NCBI RefSeq assembly: GCF_013213835.1
Contig: NZ_JABSSU010000006.1
Location: 214,677-278,676 of the forward strand
Reading direction: 5' to 3'
From: Winogradskyella sp.
Lineage (GTDB): Bacteria; Bacteroidota; Bacteroidia; Flavobacteriales; Flavobacteriaceae
Length of the DNA stretch: 64,000 bases
This document shows positions 17,236 to 25,892 of this stretch, in pieces. Under the pieces are notes generated by a model. It was not told the origin of the DNA. It saw only the letters and a list, made by a program, of their open reading frames with translations, and did not search any database. The first letter of the stretch is position 1, and each line of letters starts with the position of its first letter. Both the position numbers and the translations under genes were made by a program.

Positions 17236-17652
17236 ATGAAGAAACTCATAATTATCAACGGTCCTAATCTTAATCTATTAGGAAAACGTGAACCCGAAAT
17301 TTATGGTGGAGAAACTTTTGATAGTTTTTTAGAGAAAATACAATCAAAATATGTAAACGTACAAATAGACTATTTTCAATCAAATATTGAAGGAGAGCTT
17401 ATAAACAAGATCCAGGAGGTTGGATTTTCTTATGATGGTATTGTACTAAATGCTGCCGCTTATACACATACTTCAGTAGGCATTGGAGACGCTATTAAAG
17501 CAATTGAAACTCCAGTTGTTGAAGTACATATTTCTAATACGTTTGCTAGAGAAGCATTTAGACATCAATCTTACATATCACCTAATGCCAAAGGTGTTAT
17601 TTTAGGTTTTGGTTTGCAAAGTTACATTTTAGCTATAGAAAGTTTTCTTTAG
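17236..17652 (+). CDS. aroQ: type II 3-dehydroquinate dehydratase
   Basis: 138 residues, the standard type II length. It catalyses the third shikimate-pathway step, dehydroquinate to 3-dehydroshikimate. Motifs: NGPNLNLLGKREPEIYG with the catalytic Arg and Tyr of the lid loop, FQSNIEGELINKI, LNAAAYTHTS (substrate carboxylate site), VEVHISN with the catalytic His, and FRHQSYIS. It assembles as a dodecamer in related species. The ATG follows the terminator of the upstream gene by only 12 bases; TAACTTTA just before it is a near match to the -7 element. Confidence 0.93.
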   Translation: MKKLIIINGPNLNLLGKREPEIYGGETFDSFLEKIQSKYVNVQIDYFQSNIEGELINKIQEVGFSYDGIVLNAAAYTHTSVGIGDAIKAIETPVVEVHISNTFAREAFRHQSYISPNAKGVILGFGLQSYILAIESFL

Positions 17653-17748
17653 TTACTTTTTCATCTAAACGTGTGAGTAGTTCAAAATTCAACTTAAAGC
17701 AATAAATGTGATTGTTTTTTAGTTTAACTTAATGATAAACACTAACCC

Positions 17749-18228
17749 ATGAAAACATACCGCCATTTACTAATTCTTTTTTTTGCCACTTTTTTGATTA
17801 CAAACTTGAATGCTCAAGAATTTGGAATTAAAGGTGGGCTTAATATTACTTTCTTTAAAGTTGTAGAAGGAGATTTTGGCACCAATCCAGATACTGAAAC
17901 TGGTGTTTATGGTGGGATTTTTGCAGTTTTTGAATTTGAAAATAATTTTCATCTGCAACCCGAATTGATATACGCTGGAGTAGGTGAGTTGAATTTTGTA
18001 AACGTACCTATTTACGTAAAATACGATGCTACAGATACTTTTCATGTACTTGTAGGACCAAGTTTAAACTACTTCTTTGATTTGTTTGCGAATAATTTTA
18101 AGGTGCGTGCAGATTTGAGTTTTGAATATGATTTTAGTCCAGATCTCAATGTGCATATGAAATATACCTTTGGGTTGGAAGAGCTATCACCCAATATATT
18201 ATTCATAGGATTGGGATATAGATTATAA
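17749..18228 (+). CDS. small outer-membrane beta-barrel protein
   Basis: 159 residues with signal peptide MKTYRHLLILFFATFLITNLNAQ. The mature part begins EFGIKGGLNITFFKV and has barrel-like strands (NFHLQPELIYAGVGELNF, FHVLVGPSLNYFFDLF) ending LFIGLGYRL. It belongs to the same broad family as the two barrels upstream but is shorter (about 6-8 strands). No role is known. It is convergent with lpdA and shares a bidirectional terminator with it. Confidence 0.7.
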   Translation: MKTYRHLLILFFATFLITNLNAQEFGIKGGLNITFFKVVEGDFGTNPDTETGVYGGIFAVFEFENNFHLQPELIYAGVGELNFVNVPIYVKYDATDTFHVLVGPSLNYFFDLFANNFKVRADLSFEYDFSPDLNVHMKYTFGLEELSPNILFIGLGYRL

Positions 18229-18261
18229 AAAAAGCGCTTTATTAAGTAAAGCGCTTTTTAT
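18227..18261. terminator. bidirectional terminator between barrel gene and lpdA
   Basis: AAAAAGCGCTTTATT and AAGTAAAGCGCTTTTT form a strong stem with A/T tracts on both flanks. Confidence 0.88.
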
Positions 18262-18278
18262 TCAATTTAGTTATCTAT

Positions 18279-19655
18279 TTATAGATGAATCACTTCATCA
18301 TACGCATCTGCAACAGCTTCCATTACGGCTTCGCTCATTGTAGGATGAGGATGTACTGCTTTTAATACTTCATGACCTGTAGTCTCTAATTTACGGCCTA
18401 AAACAGCTTCAGCAATCATGTCAGTAACACCTGCACCAATCATATGGCAACCTAACCATTCACCATATTTAGCATCAAAAATTACTTTAACAAATCCATC
18501 TTTGTTACCACCAGCGCTTGCTTTACCTGATGCTGAGAATGGGAATTTACCAACTTTAATATCATAGCCTTGGTCTTTTGCTTGAGCTTCAGTTAAACCT
18601 ACACTAGCAACTTCCGGTGAACAATATGTACATCCTGGAATGTTTCCATAATCTAAGGCCTCTACATGCATACCAGCTATTTTTTCTACACAAAGGATGC
18701 CTTCAGCAGAAGCAACGTGAGCTAAAGCTTGACCAGGTGTTACATCACCAATAGCATAATAGCCTGGAATATTAGTTTGGTAATAATCGTTCACTAAAAT
18801 TTTGTCTCTATCTACGGCAATGCCTACATCTTCTAAACCAATATTTTCGATGTTAGATTTTATACCTACTGCAGATAATACAATATCTGCTTCTAAAATT
18901 TCTTCACCTTTCTTGGTTTTTACTGTAGCTTTTACACCAGTTCCTGATGTATCAACTGAAGTTACTTCAGCTGAAGTTTTAATTTTTATACCAGACTTCT
19001 TAAAACTACGCTCTAATTGTTTAGAAACTTCATCATCCTCAACCGGTACAATTTTTGGCATATATTCTACGATTGTAACTTCTGTACCCATCGAATTGTA
19101 GAAATAAGCAAATTCTACACCAATAGCACCAGAACCTACAACAATCATCTTCTTAGGTTGCTTTTCTAGTGTCATGGCTTTTCTATAACCAATGACTTTT
19201 TTTCCATCTTGTGGTAAGCTTGGTAATTCTCGTGAGCGTGCACCAGTTGCAATTATAATATGATCGGCAGAGTATTCAGTTCCTTCAACATCTACTTTTT
19301 TTCCTGGCTTTATTTTACCGTATCCTTCAATAACATCAATCTTATTTTTTTTCATTAAGAATTTGACACCATTACTCATTCCGTCAGCAACACCTCGGCT
19401 ACGTTTTACAACTGCATCAAAGTCATGCTCGGCATCCTTAACTTTAAGTCCATAGTCACTTGCGTGTTTAAGATATTCAAAAACCTGAGCAGATTTTAAT
19501 AAAGCTTTAGTTGGGATACAACCCCAATTTAGGCAAACACCACCTAAACTTTCTTTTTCTACAATTGCCGTTTTAAAGCCTAATTGGGAGGCTCTAATTG
19601 CTGTAACATATCCACCTGGACCACTTCCAAGTACAATTATATCATATTTACTCAT
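18279..19655 (-). CDS. lpdA: dihydrolipoyl dehydrogenase (E3)
   Basis: 458 residues. This flavoprotein reoxidises lipoyl groups of the pyruvate, 2-oxoglutarate and branched-chain dehydrogenase complexes and the glycine cleavage system with NAD+. Visible parts are the FAD Rossmann motif GSGPGGY, the redox-active disulfide GGVCLNWGCIP, the NAD-binding GSGAIGVEFAYFY (about residue 177), the FAD-binding GDVTPG, and the C-terminal catalytic HPHPTMSEAVME with the His-Glu pair. All residues expected for activity are present. It stands alone, with no E1/E2 genes nearby. Confidence 0.94.
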   Translation of the reverse strand: MSKYDIIVLGSGPGGYVTAIRASQLGFKTAIVEKESLGGVCLNWGCIPTKALLKSAQVFEYLKHASDYGLKVKDAEHDFDAVVKRSRGVADGMSNGVKFLMKKNKIDVIEGYGKIKPGKKVDVEGTEYSADHIIIATGARSRELPSLPQDGKKVIGYRKAMTLEKQPKKMIVVGSGAIGVEFAYFYNSMGTEVTIVEYMPKIVPVEDDEVSKQLERSFKKSGIKIKTSAEVTSVDTSGTGVKATVKTKKGEEILEADIVLSAVGIKSNIENIGLEDVGIAVDRDKILVNDYYQTNIPGYYAIGDVTPGQALAHVASAEGILCVEKIAGMHVEALDYGNIPGCTYCSPEVASVGLTEAQAKDQGYDIKVGKFPFSASGKASAGGNKDGFVKVIFDAKYGEWLGCHMIGAGVTDMIAEAVLGRKLETTGHEVLKAVHPHPTMSEAVMEAVADAYDEVIHL

Positions 19656-19780
19656 GGGAAAATTTTTGTCTGAATTTTGAGGGTACGAATTTACGAAACC
19701 AAAATGGATTTATAAAAAATATAAGACATTTGTGACTTTAATTTTATCACATTAATTCAAATTTTTTGCAGGCCCCATTA

Positions 19781-20140
19781 TTAGCTTAATATCGTGGATT
19801 TTATATCCTCCCTATTGTATGGTTTCTGAAAATACTTTGAAATGGTTTTGTTATCTATAGCTTCTCTTATCTCTGCAGTGATATCAAACCCTGATAATAA
19901 ATAGAATAACTTATCTGGATAAAGACTTTTCGCTTCATTTATAAATTCTAAACCACTCATTTTTGGCATTCTATAGTCACTTATGATGTGGGTAACATCT
20001 GAAAATTCTTTTAGTTTATCTAATCCATCTATACCATCTTCAGCAAATCTTATATCGAAGTAGTCTCTAAAATTAAACTCAAAAATTCTTCTATTAAGTG
20101 TTTCGTCGTCTATGTAGAGTACTTTTACCTTTTCTTTCAT
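19781..20140 (-). CDS. single-domain response regulator (receiver)
   Basis: 119 residues, a receiver domain only. Acidic pair YIDDE at residues 9-13, phosphoacceptor Asp in HIISDYRMPKMSG, Ser in LLSGFD (switch residue), and Lys in FQKPYN. No output domain, so it must act by protein-protein contact or pass the phosphate on, as CheY-like and Spo0F-like proteins do. It starts 10 bases after the stop of histidine kinase A and is its obvious partner. The lysine of the KPYN motif is in the normal place, so phosphorylation should work. Confidence 0.85.
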   Translation of the reverse strand: MKEKVKVLYIDDETLNRRIFEFNFRDYFDIRFAEDGIDGLDKLKEFSDVTHIISDYRMPKMSGLEFINEAKSLYPDKLFYLLSGFDITAEIREAIDNKTISKYFQKPYNREDIKSTILS

Positions 20141-20150
20141 GATTAATCGG

Positions 20151-21665
20151 TTAGTTAGAATTAGGAAATTTTAAAGTAACAGTAGTGCCTTTTTGTAATT
20201 CAGAATCAAAGGTAAGAAATCCGTTGTGTTCTTGCACTATTGAATATGAAATTGATAAACCAAGACCAGTTCCTTCACCAGGGTCTTTAGTTGTAAAAAA
20301 AGGGTCAGTAATTAGCTCGAGGTTCTTTTTGCTAATGCCTTGACCATTATCTTCTATATTAATTACAATAAATCCATCTTCATTAATGGTTGAAATATTA
20401 ATAATGCCACTTTCATCAATTGCTTGTATGGCATTTCTCAAAATATTATTAAAGACTTGATGCAGTCTTCCATTGTTTCCCAATATTTTGAAGTCTGTTG
20501 CTTTGTAGGCTTTAGAAATATCTACCTTATACTTGTATTGATTACTTAGTATGGTCAAGCAATTATCAATGATATTATGGATATTACACATTTCATCAAA
20601 GCTTTCATTAGTTCTGCTGAATTGATTCAGTCCGTCAACAATATTTTTAGTTTTATCCAATCCAACTTTAATACTTTCTAATAAAAAAGTGATGTCCTCA
20701 TTTTTTAGGTTATTATTACTGTAATAATCATTAAGTCCGACGTAAGCACCTTTTATGTAGTTTAAAGGATTGTTGATTTCGTGCGCAATTCCGGCAGTTA
20801 AAACACCTAAAGAAGCCATCTTATAAGTTTGCACAAGCTTAGTTTGTGCCTGTTTTAGGTTTTTTAATGTTTCCTCGAGTTCTTTATTCTTACTGTTAAT
20901 GATTTCATTTTGCTCGCTCAGCATAGAATTAGTGTTCTTTAGGTCTAAATATGCACTTTTTAGATTTTGAGTTTGCTGCTCTACTAATTTCTCAAGATTT
21001 TCCTTATGAGATTCAAGCTCTATTGCTATTTCCTCTCTTTTTCTAACCTCTTTAAATGCACTTTTTACCGCTAAATCATTAATATCAAAAACTGCATAAA
21101 CTGCAACTGAAGCAAAGGATAAAGATAAAAATGCATCAAAAAAGGTGTCAAACAGCAAATCAGCCTTTATATTACTATATTCTAAGAGCGTGATTTTAGC
21201 AAAAAGTAAAACCAACATTAATATATTGATTATCCAGAAATAAAATACTTTGTTTTTATTTTGAATTATCAATGGTAGCATTGTTAATGCTGTAAGCATG
21301 TAAAAAAAGGTATTTAGCCTTGACAAAGACGGTATTGTAGCACCAAGAAATATTATGCCCCATAATATTGAGGATCCACCATAAAAGATGATGTTACCAG
21401 TTAATTTTAAGCGCTTTTTATATAAGCAAAAGAGTGATGTCCAAAACACAGCATGAATCAAACCAATGCAAATAAGAATTGGTAATTGATAATCTATGTC
21501 TGGCAAAATATATGATTGATATAATGTGCTTAGTAGCGCGATTAAAGTACCTATTAATCCTACAATTACAAGGTAATATATAAAACAGGCACGGCGTTGA
21601 GTAATTTCGTCCCCTTTGGGGTAGAGTTTAAGTATCTTTTTTTTACTAAAAATAGATTGACGCAT
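20151..21665 (-). CDS. membrane histidine kinase A
   Basis: 504 residues. The N-terminal half has about six membrane helices (residues 28-190) with no large periplasmic loop, so it probably senses a membrane or intramembrane signal. A long coiled coil follows (about 205-275). The transmitter has an H-box MASLGVLTAGIAHEINNPLNY (phospho-His in AHEINNP), an N-box region NILRNAIQAI, and ATP-lid motifs DNGQGISKKN and GTGLGLSIS. The fold is HWE/ntrB-like HisKA plus HATPase. It is a close paralog of the kinase gene just upstream, with the same order of motifs throughout. It is probably cotranscribed with the response regulator. Confidence 0.88.
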   Translation of the reverse strand: MRQSIFSKKKILKLYPKGDEITQRRACFIYYLVIVGLIGTLIALLSTLYQSYILPDIDYQLPILICIGLIHAVFWTSLFCLYKKRLKLTGNIIFYGGSSILWGIIFLGATIPSLSRLNTFFYMLTALTMLPLIIQNKNKVFYFWIINILMLVLLFAKITLLEYSNIKADLLFDTFFDAFLSLSFASVAVYAVFDINDLAVKSAFKEVRKREEIAIELESHKENLEKLVEQQTQNLKSAYLDLKNTNSMLSEQNEIINSKNKELEETLKNLKQAQTKLVQTYKMASLGVLTAGIAHEINNPLNYIKGAYVGLNDYYSNNNLKNEDITFLLESIKVGLDKTKNIVDGLNQFSRTNESFDEMCNIHNIIDNCLTILSNQYKYKVDISKAYKATDFKILGNNGRLHQVFNNILRNAIQAIDESGIINISTINEDGFIVINIEDNGQGISKKNLELITDPFFTTKDPGEGTGLGLSISYSIVQEHNGFLTFDSELQKGTTVTLKFPNSN

Positions 21666-21751
21666 AGGAAGTTAAGATACTAGTTTTTAGAGAAAAATTC
21701 AAATTTTCTTAAGAGGAAAACTATGTGTTCGGCTGCCTCAAACTTAATAAT

Positions 21752-23254
21752 TTAACTGCTAACAATAGAGATAGGTAGTTTAATAGTAACAGTTGTTCCT
21801 TGGAATTCTTTAGATTTAAATTGAATAGTTCCTTTCAAATCATTGATTATTGAGTATGAAATGCTTAATCCAAGTCCAGTACCTTTACCTGGTGGTTTTG
21901 TTGTGAAAAATGGATCTGTAATTTTATCGATTTGCTCTTTTTTTATGCCATGTCCATTATCAGTAATCTTAATAACTAACTGTTCACCTTTATTTTGAGT
22001 GGTGATTTTTATTTCACCATTTTCTGAAATGGCATCAAGAGCATTAGTTAATATATTATGGAAAACTTGATGAAACCTACCGTTATTTCCTGTTACGTTA
22101 AAATGATTAGCTTTAAATTCTTTAGTGATTTCTGCTTTGTATTTTATTTGCGTATTTAAAATCGCAATGCAATTGTTAAGAATACTATGAATATCACATG
22201 TCTCGTTATTATCAACATTGGTTCTACTGAATTGATTTAAACCATCAACTATATTTTTTGTTTTTTCTAGTCCTGTTTTAATACTTTCTAGCAAAAACTC
22301 AATTTCAGCTTCATTTTGATTGTCTTTGTTTTTAAAATAATCTTCAAGTCCTAAATAGGCTCCGTTAATATAGTTCAGTGGATTATTTATTTCGTGGGCT
22401 ACACCAGCAGTTAAGACACCTAAAGATGCCATTTTATCACTTTGAACTAAGCGTGCTTGAGTATTTTTTAAATTGATTAATGTATTTTCTAATTCGATAT
22501 TTTTTAACCTCAATTCGTTATTCCCTTTTTTAATATCAGAAAAAGCATTTTTAAGATCTATGGTTTGTTCTTCAATAAGAACTTCTAAATTAGATTTATG
22601 AAATCTTAATTCCTCAGCAATTTCCTCTCTTTTTGCTATTTCTTTCGCTGAAGAATCTAAGGCCATTTCGTTTAAGGTATAAACAGCATACATCGCTAAA
22701 GACCCAAAGGTCATAGATAAAAAAGCATCAATAAAGGTGTCGTAAAGAAGTACTGGATCCATTAGGTCACTTTCAAAAAAGTATATTTTTACATAAAGCA
22801 AACAAAGCATTACGATATTAAAAAACCAAAAAAGAAAAATCTTCTTTTTCGTTTCAATAATTAACGGTAAAAGTGTTAAGGATATTAAAATAAAGAAGTA
22901 AGTATTAAGTCTAGATAGTGGTACAGTACCACCAATCAAAATGGTTCCCCAAAGTATAGAAGTACATCCATAAAAAACTAGATTACCTGCTATTAAAAGA
23001 TTTCCTTTTAAAAAATAAAAGAGGGTAATTATGAAGACAACATTGATTAGTAAAATACTAAGAATAATTGGAAGCTGAATATCAAAATTGGGTAAACTAT
23101 AACTCTGAAAAATTGTACTTATCAAGGCAGCAGCAGACGCAAAAAAACCAAAAATAATAAGGTAAAAACTAAAATGAGCTCGTTTTAAAGTAATGGCATC
23201 TGTATTACCATAAACTTTAAGCACCTTTTTGTTTTGAAATAAGATTGAATCCAT
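21752..23254 (-). CDS. membrane histidine kinase B (tandem paralog of A)
   Basis: 500 residues with the same build as kinase A: six predicted helices (28-190), a coiled coil (205-275), H-box MASLGVLTAGVAHEINNPLNY, NILTNALDAI, DNGHGIKKEQ and GTGLGLSIS. Shared stretches such as IKTGLEKTKNIVDGLNQFSRTN and LNTYFFILISLTLLPLII versus LNTFFYMLTALTMLPLII show that the pair arose by tandem duplication and then diverged. The gap to kinase A is 86 bases, so it may have its own transcript. The sensor halves differ more than the transmitters, suggesting different signals but perhaps a shared regulator. Confidence 0.88.
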   Translation of the reverse strand: MDSILFQNKKVLKVYGNTDAITLKRAHFSFYLIIFGFFASAAALISTIFQSYSLPNFDIQLPIILSILLINVVFIITLFYFLKGNLLIAGNLVFYGCTSILWGTILIGGTVPLSRLNTYFFILISLTLLPLIIETKKKIFLFWFFNIVMLCLLYVKIYFFESDLMDPVLLYDTFIDAFLSMTFGSLAMYAVYTLNEMALDSSAKEIAKREEIAEELRFHKSNLEVLIEEQTIDLKNAFSDIKKGNNELRLKNIELENTLINLKNTQARLVQSDKMASLGVLTAGVAHEINNPLNYINGAYLGLEDYFKNKDNQNEAEIEFLLESIKTGLEKTKNIVDGLNQFSRTNVDNNETCDIHSILNNCIAILNTQIKYKAEITKEFKANHFNVTGNNGRFHQVFHNILTNALDAISENGEIKITTQNKGEQLVIKITDNGHGIKKEQIDKITDPFFTTKPPGKGTGLGLSISYSIINDLKGTIQFKSKEFQGTTVTIKLPISIVSS

Positions 23255-23325
23255 CTCGTTAAGATAATCAATTTATAATTTGTTATTAATAGTTTGGATC
23301 TAAATTGTTAAAGGTCTTTGTTTAA

Positions 23326-23880
23326 TTACATGTCCTCGGTAAAATGCTTTCTTTGTTTGACTTGATTAAATTTATCAGAATTATATTCTGAGGATTTACC
23401 TTTGGGTATTGATAAGGATTGCCATCTTTCACCTTTGATAAGTTTACCAATAAAAGTAATTTGACCAACATGATACGCATAGTGCATCATTTGTCTGTTG
23501 ATGCCTTCTGTAATTGTGTGACCTTGATTCCTTATATAAATTATGTCTTCTAATTGATTAGAATGAAGTGGTTGTAATGCATTAAAAAGACAATCCCATC
23601 CTTTTTGCCAATACTCCAATAGTTCTTCTTTTGTTTCAAATGACTCAATAAATTCTTCATCTCTATGGCGCCATTCCTTTTCACCATCTTCAGTTAAAAA
23701 GTTTGTCCATCGACTTAGCATATTTCCTGCCATGTGTTTAACTATTATTGAAATGGAGTTAGAATCATTACTAAACTCTTTTTTTAATTCATCAATATTT
23801 AATAGATGTATCGTTTTATCACCAAGGCTTTTGTAATATTCAAATTGCTTTATAACACTATCTAGGTAAGAGTTTGTCAT
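23326..23880 (-). CDS. DUF1572 family protein (DinB-like four-helix fold)
   Basis: 184 residues, mostly helical. The opening YLDSVIKQFEYYKSLGDKTI, the NSISIIVKHMAGNMLSRWTNF segment and HYAYHVGQITFIGKLI match the DUF1572 family, distant members of the DinB/YfiT metal-binding four-helix proteins. Candidate metal-binding histidines are in VKHMAGN, MMHYAYH and HVGQ. DinB-like proteins include bacillithiol- and mycothiol-dependent transferases, but no substrate is known for DUF1572. The gene stands alone between histidine kinase B and msrB. Confidence 0.78.
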   Translation of the reverse strand: MTNSYLDSVIKQFEYYKSLGDKTIHLLNIDELKKEFSNDSNSISIIVKHMAGNMLSRWTNFLTEDGEKEWRHRDEEFIESFETKEELLEYWQKGWDCLFNALQPLHSNQLEDIIYIRNQGHTITEGINRQMMHYAYHVGQITFIGKLIKGERWQSLSIPKGKSSEYNSDKFNQVKQRKHFTEDM

Positions 23881-23963
23881 TTGTTTTTAATTATAGTGAA
23901 ATACGGCATTATAAATTCACGCGAAATATATTTGTGGTTTATAATGCCTAAGTTTAAAATGAA

Positions 23964-24512
23964 CTAGTCATCAGTAACAATTTTATTGTCGTTTTTTTTA
24001 TTCCATTTTTTAACAATTTCTGGTAGTTCTTCACCTTCAGCAACAAAAATAAGAGATGCAGAATTCATACAATATCTCAATCCTGTTGGTTCTGGCCCAT
24101 CATTAAAAACATGGCCTAGATGAGAGCCACTTCCACTATCTATAACTTCAGTTCTCGCCATACCGTGGCTTCTATCTGCTACCTCAATGACAGCGTCTTC
24201 ACTTATTGGTTTATAAAAACTCGGCCAACCTGTACCAGATCTATACTTATGTTCTGAGCTAAAAAGGGGTTGACCTGTCGCTGCAGAATAATAGGTTCCT
24301 TTCTTTTTGTTGTCCCAATATTCGCCGGTAAAAGCACGTTCTGTTCCTGCTTTTCTTAAAACATAATATTGTTTGTCGGAAAGTTGTTCTTTCCATTCTT
24401 TTTCAGTTTTTGTCACCGGAAAAGAATCTTGTGCTTTTGTTTGTTCTTTTTGCGCATTAGAATTGCAACCAAACACTACACTAATTAACGTAAGTAATAA
24501 AATCTTTTTCAT
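23964..24512 (-). CDS. msrB: peptide-methionine (R)-S-oxide reductase, lipoprotein, without zinc cysteines
   Basis: 182 residues. A lipoprotein signal ([16 protein letters not shown], lipid Cys16) places it in the periplasm or an outer-membrane leaflet. The MsrB domain (about residues 38-172) has the expected [49 protein letters not shown] and MNSASL, with catalytic Cys in LRYCMNS. Both CxxC zinc pairs found in most MsrB proteins are replaced ([13 protein letters not shown] and [12 protein letters not shown]). Apart from the lipid anchor and the catalytic residue there is no other cysteine, so no resolving Cys exists either. It would need an external reductant. Confidence 0.88.
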   Translation of the reverse strand: MKKILLLTLISVVFGCNSNAQKEQTKAQDSFPVTKTEKEWKEQLSDKQYYVLRKAGTERAFTGEYWDNKKKGTYYSAATGQPLFSSEHKYRSGTGWPSFYKPISEDAVIEVADRSHGMARTEVIDSGSGSHLGHVFNDGPEPTGLRYCMNSASLIFVAEGEELPEIVKKWNKKNDNKIVTDD

Positions 24513-24684
24513 AAGTTAAAAATACAAATTTTGATTAAGGTTTGAATAGTAATTATGAACAAAACCTTACGAAATTGTTATACATTATTTTTATGTTTAG
24601 GATTATAGTTTTTTTAGCTATCTTCATGCTCCGAGTCAATATTTTACAATACTTAACGGAACTATTTAGCTATTACTGATTTAT

Positions 24685-25890
24685 ATGAAAGCATTATTTT
24701 TTACAAGAGAATTTCCACCTTATGTCTATGGCGGTGCAGGAGTGCATGTAGAGTATTTAGCAGCTGAACTTTCTAAATTAATGAATATTGAAGTTAGGGC
24801 TTTTGGCGACCAAGATGTAAATGAAGACAATCTTAGAGTTAAAGGTTTCCCTTTTGAAAATTCTAATTTTGATAATGCAGACGATAAATTAAAAGCTGTA
24901 TTTAAAACATTAAGTACAGGTTTAAGTATGAATGCTGAAATCATAGATGCAGATGTAGTGCATTGTCATACGTGGTATTCTCATTTTGCTGGCATTATGG
25001 CAAAACTATGTTATGGTACACCACTTGTATTAACAACACATTCTTTAGAACCTTTAAGGCCTTGGAAACGCGAACAACTTGGTCGTGGTTATGATGCTTC
25101 ATCGTGGATAGAAAAAACAGCAATTGAAATGGCAGATTGTCTTATTGCGGTTTCTGAAGAAACTAAAGAAGATGTTTTAAAGTATTTTGATGTTGATGAG
25201 AGTAAAATTGAAGTGGTTTATAATGGCATCGATTTAGATCAATACGTAGTTGTGAATGAAACTGAGGTTTTAGATAGATACGGCATTGATAAAACCAAGC
25301 CATATGTGTTGTTTGTTGGTAGAATAACACGCCAAAAAGGAATTATTCATTTAGTGAACGCCATAAAATACATAGACAAAGACACTCAAATTGTGTTATG
25401 TGCGGGCGCACCAGATACAAAAGAAATTGCAGCTGAAATGGAAGCTGCTGTAGCAAAAGCTACAGAAACTAGAGATAATATTTTCTGGATAGATGTCATG
25501 CTAGATAAAAAAGATGTCATTCAGTTGTATTCTCATGCAGATGTATTTTGTTGTCCTTCAATCTATGAACCATTTGGTATAATTAATATTGAAGCAATGG
25601 CATGCGAAACTGCGGTTGTTGCAAGTGCTGTTGGTGGTATTAAGGAAGTTGTTGTAGAGGGCGAAACCGGACTTTTAATAGAAGTAGAACAGCAAACTGA
25701 AGCACCTTTTGAACCTGTTGACCCAGATAAGTTTTCGAGAGATTTAGCTGAAGGTGTTAACAAAGTGATTAATGATAAAGCATTAAGACTAAAAATGTCA
25801 AAAAATGGAAGACAACGTGTCCAAGAGTTTTTTGATTGGAAAGCGATTGCAAAACAAACTCAAGATATTTACAAATCTATAATTAGCTAA
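24685..25890 (+). CDS. glgM: glycogen synthase, Corynebacterium/GlgM type (GT4)
   Basis: 401 residues, much shorter than the E. coli-type GT5 GlgA (about 480). It has the GT4-style opening LFFTREFPPYVYGGAGVHVEYL, THSLEPLRPWKREQLG, VGRITRQKGI (start of the nucleotide domain), and the E-x7-E donor motif EPFGIINIEAMACETAVVAS. This matches the actinobacterial GlgA family, whose mycobacterial member (GlgM) makes maltose-1-phosphate from ADP-glucose and glucose-1-phosphate. It is the first gene of a five-gene run with glgC, glgE, a maltokinase and glgB, a context that favours the GlgM reaction. Plain glycogen elongation is the alternative. It ends 2 bases before glgC. Confidence 0.85.
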   Translation: MKALFFTREFPPYVYGGAGVHVEYLAAELSKLMNIEVRAFGDQDVNEDNLRVKGFPFENSNFDNADDKLKAVFKTLSTGLSMNAEIIDADVVHCHTWYSHFAGIMAKLCYGTPLVLTTHSLEPLRPWKREQLGRGYDASSWIEKTAIEMADCLIAVSEETKEDVLKYFDVDESKIEVVYNGIDLDQYVVVNETEVLDRYGIDKTKPYVLFVGRITRQKGIIHLVNAIKYIDKDTQIVLCAGAPDTKEIAAEMEAAVAKATETRDNIFWIDVMLDKKDVIQLYSHADVFCCPSIYEPFGIINIEAMACETAVVASAVGGIKEVVVEGETGLLIEVEQQTEAPFEPVDPDKFSRDLAEGVNKVINDKALRLKMSKNGRQRVQEFFDWKAIAKQTQDIYKSIIS

Positions 25891-25892
25891 AA

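Noticed and set aside
24685..25890. Annotation as the ordinary E. coli-type glycogen synthase
   Set aside because: The protein is about 80 residues shorter and has GT4 motifs of the actinobacterial GlgA/GlgM group; the GlgE neighbours agree with this.
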